Below the pieces are notes generated by a model that was not told the DNA's origin, ran no database searches, and saw only the letters and a list, made by a program, of their open reading frames with translations. From contig JAJQGZ010000010.1 in NCBI GenBank assembly GCA_021200075.1, positions 1 to 11,608 of the forward strand: DNA of 11,608 nt. Direction: 5' to 3'. The position numbers were made by a program, and so were the translations under genes. The DNA comes from Clostridiales bacterium (GTDB lineage Bacteria; Bacillota; Clostridia; Oscillospirales; Acutalibacteraceae). Positions 6,370-11,608 of the stretch are shown piece after piece. Each line of letters opens with the position of its first letter. Position 1 is the first letter of the stretch.

Positions 6370-6400
6370 GGCATTCCTTAGGAATGCCATTTTGTTTTGT
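6370..6400 (+). terminator. Intrinsic terminator in the queT leader (expression platform)
   Basis: GGCATTCC (6370-6377), loop TTA, GGAATGCC (6381-6388), then ATTTTGTTTTGT. An 8-bp perfect stem with a T-rich tail lies between the riboswitch and the gene, about 100 bases before the queT start, so termination here would prevent queT expression. Confidence 0.75.
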
Positions 6401-6429
6401 CGGAAATTGTTATTTAAAATTCAATTCTC

Positions 6430-6492
6430 GGCATTGGTACGAACCCTGCCGACTGAACATAACGGCAATGCCATATGCAATTAACGGAGGGT
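6430..6492 (+). promoter_or_regulatory. Hairpin next to the queT ribosome binding site
   Basis: GGCATTG (6430-6436) pairs with CAATGCC (6466-6472). Inside it, ACCCT (6443-6447) is complementary to AGGGT (6488-6492) of the queT Shine-Dalgarno sequence GGAGGG. A fold could thus hide the ribosome binding site, giving a second, translational level of control. The pairing is visible; the function is inferred. Confidence 0.35.
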
Positions 6493-6498
6493 ATTTCT

Positions 6499-7035
6499 AT
6501 GAAAAATAGAAAAACTCAATTTATCGTTTATGCCGCTGTTCTTGCGGCGCTTTATGTGGTGCTTACATATGCGCAGAACATTCTGTTGCCCGGCACAACG
6601 AGTATGGCGATTCAGTTTAGAATAAGCGAGGCGCTTTGTATTTTTGCTTTCTTCACTCCTGCCGCCATTCCCGGGCTTACAATCGGCTGTCTGCTTTTTA
6701 ATGTTTCAAATGCGTCGGCACTGCCGATAGATTGGCTGGTAGGTACGGTCGCAACGCTTTTGGCAACGGTTTGTATGTACCTGCTCAGGAATGTTAAGAT
6801 TAAAAAAATTCCTGTTTTGGGGCTGTTAATGCCTGCTGTATTCAATGCACCGATAGTCGGCGCAGAGTTGGTGTTTTATCTGTCGGATGCATTCACCGTT
6901 TCCGTCTTTGCGCTCAATGCGCTTTATGTGTTTATCGGTGAAGCGGCGGTTCTCTTGGTCGTCGGAACGGCACTTTATGCGGTGATGATTAAGAATAATT
7001 TGTATAAAAGAATTTTTGTTAATTCTAATAATTGA
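6499..7035 (+). CDS. queT: QueT-family transporter, S component for a queuosine precursor
   Basis: A 178-residue, very hydrophobic protein with about five to six membrane helices after a short basic start (MKNRKTQF). It reads as a QueT-family substrate-binding (S) component of an energy-coupling-factor vitamin transporter, thought to import preQ1 or a related queuosine precursor with the shared EcfA/EcfA'/EcfT module encoded elsewhere. Family-like stretches include SMAIQFRISEALCIFAFFTPAA and PGLTIGCLLFN. The ATG at 6499 is preferred because GGAGGG (6486-6491) lies 7 bases before it; an in-frame upstream TTG at 6475 has no such site. The riboswitch-like leader upstream supports the substrate. 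Confidence 0.88.
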   Translation: MKNRKTQFIVYAAVLAALYVVLTYAQNILLPGTTSMAIQFRISEALCIFAFFTPAAIPGLTIGCLLFNVSNASALPIDWLVGTVATLLATVCMYLLRNVKIKKIPVLGLLMPAVFNAPIVGAELVFYLSDAFTVSVFALNALYVFIGEAAVLLVVGTALYAVMIKNNLYKRIFVNSNN

Positions 7036-7047
7036 ATTTAAAGAATT

Positions 7048-7095
7048 AAAAAAGTAACTGTCTCACGGCTGTGAGGTGGTCGCTTTTGATTGTTT
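7048..7095. terminator. Bidirectional terminator between queT and the patatin-like gene
   Basis: Arms 7050-7066 and 7071-7087 pair at 16 of 17 positions (including G-U) around a GGCT loop, flanked by an A-run on the left and a T-run on the right. It can therefore end both the rightward queT and leftward patatin transcripts. Confidence 0.75.
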
Positions 7096-7105
7096 ATCAA
7101 TATAC

Positions 7106-7954
7106 TTATTCGCTGATGTATTCTTTGACTTTATCAATATTTTCGCACCCTTGGCGGTAGCCCATATTGTATATTTCCCTCAGCTTTGCAGGGTCTTTTT
7201 CAAGCGTGGGGCAGTGGAGCGGTTTCTCCGGGCAGATAACAAATGCGTCGCCGTTTTCCTCGCAGTCAAAAACAAAGCTTCTCTGTGCATTGTACATATT
7301 GTGCCGATCCAGCGTTACCTCCGCAACAGCGGGGTATTTTTTTATAATTTTTTTCATCGCTTTGTCGTGACCGATAGACGATTTCATATATTGCCTGTCT
7401 TGTGTAAGGATTACAACGCATTCTTTACAGCCATCGTCGTATGCCTTTTGCAGAGGGATGGAATCGACAAGTCCTCCGTCATAGTAGGTGTTGTCGCCGA
7501 TAGTAACAGGTTTTGTAGCAACCGGAATTGCACAGCTTGCGGTCAGCTCGTTGCAGTTTCCCCTAAAACTTTTCGGATAAAAATATTCCGCCTTGCCGGT
7601 TTTTGCATTGGTGGCAACCACGCAGAAAACAACGCCGGAGTTTTCGTATGTGTCATAATCAAGCGGAAACATCTCGTAGGAAAGCTCGCCGAACACCCAT
7701 TTCGTGTTTAGATATTCGCCGTTTTTCACCATTGATTTCAGGCTCATATATCTTTCGTCGGAGGAATAGCCGATGAAAATATCCCTCATCCTGTGCAGAT
7801 TTCCGGCAATGAAGGATACTCCATTGCAGGTTCCTGCGGAAACTCCCACCACATACGGAAATTTGATTGAATTTTCCATAAAAGCGTCGAGAACACCGCT
7901 TGTATATACAGCTCGCAATCCTCCACCCTCAAGCACCAGTCCGCAATTGTACAT
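7106..7954 (-). CDS. Patatin-like phospholipase/acyl hydrolase (YjjU-like)
   Basis: A 282-residue patatin-family serine hydrolase with a Ser-Asp dyad. GGGLRAVYTSGVLD (10-23) forms the oxyanion-hole glycine loop, Ser39 is the nucleophile in GVSAG (37-41), and Asp159 lies in the YDGGLVDSIP motif. The family hydrolyses lipid acyl esters; the bacterial YjjU-type members are mostly uncharacterised, so the natural substrate is unknown. There is no signal peptide or membrane segment, so it is probably cytosolic. AAAGGA precedes the ATG at good spacing. No clear promoter of its own was found in the 97 bases upstream, which contain a terminator-like hairpin; it may be transcribed by readthrough from the small upstream gene. 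Confidence 0.9.
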   Translation of the reverse strand: MYNCGLVLEGGGLRAVYTSGVLDAFMENSIKFPYVVGVSAGTCNGVSFIAGNLHRMRDIFIGYSSDERYMSLKSMVKNGEYLNTKWVFGELSYEMFPLDYDTYENSGVVFCVVATNAKTGKAEYFYPKSFRGNCNELTASCAIPVATKPVTIGDNTYYDGGLVDSIPLQKAYDDGCKECVVILTQDRQYMKSSIGHDKAMKKIIKKYPAVAEVTLDRHNMYNAQRSFVFDCEENGDAFVICPEKPLHCPTLEKDPAKLREIYNMGYRQGCENIDKVKEYISE

Positions 7955-7989
7955 TAATATGCTTCCTTTCTGAAATATTTTATGGGATA

Positions 7990-8026
7990 GAACAACTCAG
8001 CGACCTTGTAAATCAAAGTCGCCGAG
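7990..8026 (-). terminator. Terminator/attenuator between the small membrane protein and the patatin-like gene
   Basis: CTCAGCGAC (7996-8004) and GTCGCCGAG (8018-8026) form a 9-bp stem with one G-U pair on the reverse-strand transcript, followed there by the weak tract TTGTTCT. The weak tail suggests partial readthrough into the hydrolase gene. Confidence 0.5.
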
Positions 8027-8051
8027 CTTGTATATTACACTTAAGAATGGA

Positions 8052-8342
8052 TTATTCCGCTTTATCAGCTTTTTGAGCAGGCTTTTTAGCGGCTTTTTTC
8101 TTCGGTGCTTTTTTGGGAGCTTCTTCTGCCGGAGTAGCTTCTTTTTCTTCTTCCACTTCTTTTTCGGCAGCTCCTGCTTCGACTATTTCAATTTCATTGT
8201 CACATTCAAAGAAATCATTGTCGTCAAAATATTCCGGCTCTTTAGGTGCCGTAAGTTTTTGAATAGCAAGATAAACCGCAGCAACAACTCCTGCAAGAGC
8301 AACAATTGCGCTGATAACCTTTAATATTTTTTTAAAGTCCAT
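8052..8342 (-). CDS. Small membrane-anchored protein with Lys/Ala/Pro-rich tail, unknown function
   Basis: A 96-residue protein that I do not recognise as a named family. A basic start (MDFKKILK) leads into one hydrophobic helix (about 7-27). Then come an acidic middle (EPEYFDDNDFFECDNEIEIVE), a Glu/Ala run, and a strongly basic C-terminus of alternating Lys/Ala/Pro (about 76-93). The tail recalls histone H1-like or S20/L-type low-complexity basic tails and could bind nucleic acid or another polyanion. The topology cannot be fixed from sequence. It has its own near-perfect promoter and a good AAAGGGG ribosome binding site 7 or so bases before the ATG, which argues that it is a real expressed gene even though it is low in complexity. 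Confidence 0.8.
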   Translation of the reverse strand: MDFKKILKVISAIVALAGVVAAVYLAIQKLTAPKEPEYFDDNDFFECDNEIEIVEAGAAEKEVEEEKEATPAEEAPKKAPKKKAAKKPAQKADKAE

Positions 8343-8388
8343 AGTATTAACCCCTTTCAGTTATATTTAATATCATTATATTTATAAT

Positions 8389-8417
8389 ATTATAATTTGA
8401 TTTAACGGTAAAGTCAA
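8389..8417 (-). promoter_or_regulatory. Strong promoter of the small membrane protein gene
   Basis: On the reverse strand, TTGACT (8412-8417), 17 bases, perfect TATAAT (8389-8394), about 47 bases before the start codon. It is the best sigma-A match among the promoters in the window. Confidence 0.75.
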
Positions 8418-8458
8418 TATGCAAAAGCAAACTTCTGCATAAAATTTATCCGTTTTTT

Positions 8459-8497
8459 GCAAAAATTAAAGAACCCCTGACACCAGCGGTTCTTTAA
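8459..8497 (-). terminator. Terminator of rpsT
   Basis: On the reverse strand, TTAAAGAACC (paired arms 8488-8497 and 8466-8475) forms a 10-bp perfect stem around a 12-base loop, followed by a T-rich stretch AATTTTTGC on the transcript. Confidence 0.75.
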
Positions 8498-8509
8498 ATA
8501 AAATGTGCA

Positions 8510-8528
8510 ATTGATTTTGTAAATCAAT
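8510..8528 (-). other. Short perfect hairpin just after the rpsT stop codon
   Basis: ATTGATTT (8510-8517) and AAATCAAT (8521-8528) are perfect 8-bp arms with a 3-base loop, three bases past the rpsT stop. The AT-rich stem and the moderately T-rich sequence after it suggest a 3'-end stabilising hairpin or an accessory terminator ahead of the main one. Confidence 0.4.
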
Positions 8529-8531
8529 GAA

Positions 8532-8786
8532 TTACACATTCGCTTTTTTCGCAAGAGCGCTCTTTTTCCTTGCGGCACAATTTTTATGGATAAGATTTTT
8601 CGCTGCGGCTTGGTTGATTTTCTTAATAGCTTCTTTAACAAGTGCATCCTTGTTTTCTGCGTTTGCGTCGATAGCGGCATTCGCTTTTTTGATAGCTGTT
8701 TTAAGCGCTGAATTTGCAGCCTTGTTATTAGCCGCCTTTGTTGCGTTTATCTTAACTCTCTTTTTAGCTGATTTGATATTAGGCAT
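8532..8786 (-). CDS. rpsT: 30S ribosomal protein S20
   Basis: An 84-residue, Lys/Ala-rich helical protein that binds 16S rRNA in the body of the small subunit. It begins MPNIKSAKKRVKIN, the standard S20 opening, continues with helical repeats (NSALKTAIKKANAAI, EAIKKINQAAAKNLIHKN) and ends AARKKSALAKK, the normal C-terminus. AAAGGAG lies at good distance before the ATG. It is divergent from gpr-spoIIP, the same neighbourhood seen in Bacillus (rpsT next to gpr and spoIIP). Confidence 0.97.
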   Translation of the reverse strand: MPNIKSAKKRVKINATKAANNKAANSALKTAIKKANAAIDANAENKDALVKEAIKKINQAAAKNLIHKNCAARKKSALAKKANV

Positions 8787-8897
8787 TACTGCTCACTCCT
8801 TTGCACAGAAATAAATTATATTTTGTAAAAGCGCAAAAGCCATAAGCTTTAGTAAAAATTTCATCTTAAATATATTTTCTGCTTTTGCAACACGCTA

Positions 8898-8926
8898 ATA
8901 TTATCACAACTTATATAAAATTGCAA
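8898..8926 (-). promoter_or_regulatory. Promoter of rpsT
   Basis: On the reverse strand, TTGCAA (8921-8926), 17 bases, TAATAT (8898-8903) inside TGTGATAATAT, the same -10 context as the infC promoter. It leaves a leader of roughly 105 bases before rpsT. Confidence 0.6.
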
Positions 8927-8985
8927 GTATTTTTTTATTTTTAGATATACTTTTATTGAAAAAACTTTATTTTACGGTGATATTT

Positions 8986-9804
8986 ATGGAAAATCGCACG
9001 GATTTGGCGCTTGAATCTTTTGAGTCGGTGAACAAAACCTTTATAGACGGAGTAAATGTAAGAGAGGAAAACGGAATAACCACCGTGCTGGTTCTTGACG
9101 AAAGAGGCGAAAAAGCTATCGGCAAACCGATAGGCAAATATATAACCTGCACTTTCTCCGATTTTACCGACGATATTGCGATATTCGGCGAAGGGCTTGA
9201 TCGGGTATCGGGAGTTCTTTCCTCTCTTTTGCCGAAAAACATTAAAAGCGTACTTGTCGCCGGCATAGGCAATCTCGATATTACTGCCGATGCGCTCGGG
9301 CCGAAGACTAATAATTATGTCCTTGCAACAAGGCATATTATCGGTCGTGGAGGAGTGTTCAATGATTTTTTTAATGTCTCCTCGGTCTCTGCGGGAGTTC
9401 TCGGTGATACGGGCATAGAATCCGCAGAAATAGTCGGCGGCATAGTGTCGCAGATAAAGCCGGATTGCGTTATAGCCGTTGACGCTCTCGCCGCTTCATC
9501 CTCCGACAGGCTCGGTTCAACCGTTCAGCTTTCCGACACCGGTATTTCTCCGGGTTCGGGAGTCGGCAACCACAGATATGAAATTTCACGCAAGACCCTC
9601 GGCGTTCCCGTGGTTTCAATCGGCATACCAACCGTTGTATCCACTCGGGTGATAAGCGATAAAAATCTCGATAAACCTATGTTCGTAACTCCCCGTGAAA
9701 TTGACAAAATTACAGATACCGGCGCAAAGCTCATCGGTATGGCGGTGAATGTCTGCCTGCAAAAGAATATAAGCAAGCAGGATTTGCTTTCTCTTGTGAG
9801 CTGA
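8986..9804 (+). CDS. gpr: GPR endopeptidase (spore germination protease)
   Basis: A 272-residue protease made in the forespore as a zymogen; during germination it degrades the small acid-soluble proteins that coat spore DNA. The N-terminal ENRTDLALES matches the RTDLAxE stretch of GPR around its propeptide processing site. Other hallmarks are GIGNLDITADALGP, ATRHI, GVLGDTGIES, the catalytic-region Asp in VIAVDALAA, TVQLSDTGISPGSGVGN, LGVPVVSIGIPTVV and the C-terminal MFVTPREID. It is shorter than Bacillus GPR (about 370) because it lacks the internal insert before the C-terminal VTP motif, as in many Clostridia. ATG 8986 is chosen over a TTG at 8956 because GGTGA lies 7 bases before it. A forespore sigma-G promoter is expected but not clearly visible. 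Confidence 0.94.
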   Translation: MENRTDLALESFESVNKTFIDGVNVREENGITTVLVLDERGEKAIGKPIGKYITCTFSDFTDDIAIFGEGLDRVSGVLSSLLPKNIKSVLVAGIGNLDITADALGPKTNNYVLATRHIIGRGGVFNDFFNVSSVSAGVLGDTGIESAEIVGGIVSQIKPDCVIAVDALAASSSDRLGSTVQLSDTGISPGSGVGNHRYEISRKTLGVPVVSIGIPTVVSTRVISDKNLDKPMFVTPREIDKITDTGAKLIGMAVNVCLQKNISKQDLLSLVS

Positions 9805-9886
9805 AAATTTTTCTTTCGGTTATATTGCGACGATTTTCTTCATATATTTTTATGTATAATGCTTAATGATGATTAATGGTGAAGAA

Positions 9887-11289
9887 ATGAAAACGGAAAA
9901 TGATGTTTCCTCAAATGTCAACGGCTGTATAAATAAAAATAATTTTCAATCGGATTTTCATCCCGGGGTGCTTGCAAATCCCCATATTTATGATAAGCCC
10001 GATTTTGATAAAGAAAGTATATCCGATTACCAAACAGATAAATCGAAATCGGAAAATCAAGCAGAACCCGAAATAAAAGATTATGAATTTTCGCCTGAAG
10101 TAAGCAGACCGAAAAAGAAAAAAGGACAAAATAATTTTTGTCGTTAATATAATCCTCGTGCTTATATTTACATTCACATCTGTTCATTTTTCATCGGTAA
10201 TAGCGCCGCACCTTTTAGGATTTTCTGAAAATACCGCCGCCGTTTTTGCTCCTGCCGAAATGGTGCAAATTAATTCCGGCAAAACAAATTCAAATAATTC
10301 TGATAAATCCGAAGAAACAGTCAATACTACTAATACCGCATCAAAAGAGTCTGAAGAAGCTCGGGAAGTATCGGCGGAGAATATAGACGAGGACAGCGAT
10401 ATATATTCCGATATTACTGATACTCCCTCGGATATAGCCCGGTTAATGGCGCAGACGGAAAAGACTATTGACGGTGAAGAAAAAAACAGGCAATACGAGC
10501 GAAGAAGTTTATGTCGGCGGCGGAACCATTGTTTCGTATGACGGTGTTGAGGTACAAAGCAAGATACCCTCGTCGTTTTATTCGCTCGATATTGAGTCCC
10601 TCCTTAAACAGAAGACGGATCTCAGTATCAAAGATGTGACAAAACTTATGGTTCTTGTCTATCACAGCCATACAACGGAAAGCTATGCTCTTCTTGATGT
10701 GGGTTGTTATACAAAGTCTCTCACCCCTCGCACCACTGACGAAGCTCAAAATATGGTGCGGGTGGGAGACGAATTATGCTCATATCTCGAAAACCTCGGA
10801 ATATCTGTTATTCACGATATAACAATCCACGATACGGATTATAATTCGTCCTATGCTTCGTCAAGAGAAAGCATTGAAGAATATCTTGAAAAATATCCCT
10901 CAATCGAGATAACTATTGATGTTCACCGTGATGACATTACATACAGTGACAATACCAAGGTAAAGCCGACCGCAGAGGTAAACGGCAAGAAAGCCGCTCG
11001 GATGATGATAATAGCCGGAGCCGAGTACGGCAGTATAGAGAATTTTCCGGACTGGGAATATAATTTGCGTTTCGACCTCGCAGTCCAGCAAAAGGCGAAC
11101 GAGCTTTATCCCGGTCTGATGCGACCGATTTTATTCTCACAGCGCAAGTATAATATGGACGAGACGAAAAATTCGTTCCTGCTTGAAATCGGCACGGACG
11201 CCAATACTCTTGATGAAGCCTGTTATTTGGCACGACTGTTTGCCGTCGCACTCGCCGAACTTATTCAAACGGAATATGTAACCCAATAA
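9887..11289 (+). pseudogene. spoIIP: Stage II sporulation protein P, two frameshifts
   Basis: SpoIIP is a membrane-bound amidase/endopeptidase that, with SpoIID and SpoIIM, thins septal peptidoglycan so the mother cell can engulf the forespore. Three frames make up the gene: a hydrophilic cytoplasmic N-terminus (9887 to about 10123); a membrane helix (IIFVVNIILVLIFTFTSV) and a Ser/Glu-rich linker (to about 10480); and the catalytic part, with YHSHTTES (zinc His codons 10663-10671), IDVHRDD (10915-10935) and LLEIG (Glu codon 11185-11187). The shifts fall in A-runs at 10118-10123 and 10480-10486. Removing one A from each gives an intact 466-residue protein. GGTGA before ATG 9887 decides the start; the upstream ATG 9866 has no such site. 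It directly follows gpr, as in Bacillus. Real loss of sporulation or read error are both possible. Confidence 0.9.
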
Positions 11290-11341
11290 CGCAATAAAAT
11301 GAATTTGTATTTAATCCATATAATTTCGGAGTATGATGTTT

Positions 11342-11608
11342 ATGAAAAAAGAAAGTAGCCGCCGTTTTTCTCTGCGCCGTTGTCGCATTGTCAACAGGAA
11401 CCGCCGTTACATATTATAATACAAAGACATTCGGCTTTGATGAAAACGCCACGGTATTCTCCCACGATGACAAAAAATTCACATTTCTCGATTTTGAAAT
11501 TTATTATTCGGATATAGAAACATTTTTCACTTCGGCAAAAAAATATCTTCCCACAGATTTCACAGCGGTTGATATTTGACGGCAAAATACTGCGACCCTG
11601 TTATATAA
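11342..11608 (+). pseudogene. Start of an unrecognised secreted protein, frameshifted; runs off window
   Basis: From ATG 11342, after CGGAG at 11327-11331, only a short frame is open. The adjacent frame from 11346 reads KKKVAAVFLCAVVALSTGTA, a clear signal peptide, then a Phe/Tyr/Asp-rich stretch (TFLDFEIYYSDIETFFTS) up to a TGA at 11577. Removing one A from the run 11345-11350 joins the ATG to the signal peptide. Removing one T at 11575-11577 continues the frame as VDIDGKILRPCYI to the window edge. In the signal-peptide frame there is no start codon of its own before 11388. I do not recognise the family; it is exported by prediction. Position behind spoIIP gives no firm clue to its role. Confidence 0.55.

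Noticed and set aside
7076..7711. Long open frame (211 codons) on the + strand opposite the patatin-like gene
   Set aside because: It is antisense to a gene with clear catalytic motifs and its own ribosome binding site. The product has no recognisable family and looks like shadow coding.
8922..8952. Sigma-G-type promoter (TGCAAG, 18 bases, TATACTT) for gpr
   Set aside because: A forespore promoter is expected here, but the -35 matches the TGAATA consensus at only half its positions and the string overlaps the rpsT -35, so the match may be chance.
10118..10486. Programmed ribosomal frameshifting in spoIIP
   Set aside because: Two separate shifts in one gene, with more in the next gene, lack the heptamer-plus-stimulator layout of known programmed sites. 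Plain indels in A-runs are simpler.
1..11608. CRISPR arrays, insertion sequences, tRNA genes, prophage or defence genes
   Set aside because: No regularly spaced repeats, transposase-like proteins, terminal inverted repeats flanking genes, cloverleaf folds or phage-like proteins were seen on either strand.

Overview
The window looks like the chromosome of a low-G+C Gram-positive anaerobe of the class Clostridia, most likely a gut member of the Ruminococcaceae/Oscillospiraceae. This is inferred from the sporulation pair gpr-spoIIP beside rpsT, the pyk/mltG/infC-rpmI-rplT content, a QueT-type S component behind a leader resembling a class III preQ1 riboswitch, strong AAGGAGG-like ribosome binding sites and near-consensus sigma-A promoters. 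TGA ends infC, queT, mltG and gpr, so the standard code applies.

Layout. 1-775 (-): an aldo/keto reductase that runs off the left edge and carries an in-frame TGA. 935-1647 (+): a Sir2-family deacylase frameshifted at a run of seven G. The two are divergent, with back-to-back promoters. 1858-4784 (+): pyruvate kinase, a GNAT acetyltransferase and the MltG transglycosylase, joined by two 8-nt overlaps. 4802-6156 (+): the infC-rpmI-rplT translation operon with its own promoter, a structured leader ending in an attenuator-like hairpin, a probable non-AUG (AUC) start for IF3 and a strong terminator. 6175-7095 (+): A-rich promoter region, preQ1-III-like riboswitch, a downstream terminator hairpin and queT. 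7106-8786 (-): a patatin-like hydrolase, a small membrane-anchored Lys/Ala/Glu-rich protein and ribosomal protein S20, separated by terminators. 8986-11289 (+): germination protease gpr, then spoIIP broken by two single-A frameshifts. 11342-end (+): the start of an unrecognised secreted protein with two more frameshifts.

How it fits together. Most of the window is housekeeping: glycolysis, cell-wall glycan cleavage, translation initiation and ribosome assembly, and queuosine-precursor uptake. The accessory genes are where the damage lies. The aldo/keto reductase, the sirtuin, spoIIP and the last gene are all interrupted, while all the housekeeping genes, and also gpr, are intact. All frameshifts fall in or beside short single-base runs, so either real gene decay or homopolymer sequencing/assembly error could explain them. 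The selective pattern is the most interesting feature of the window. I found no CRISPR array, insertion sequence, tRNA, prophage or defence system, and no clearly novel multi-gene system.
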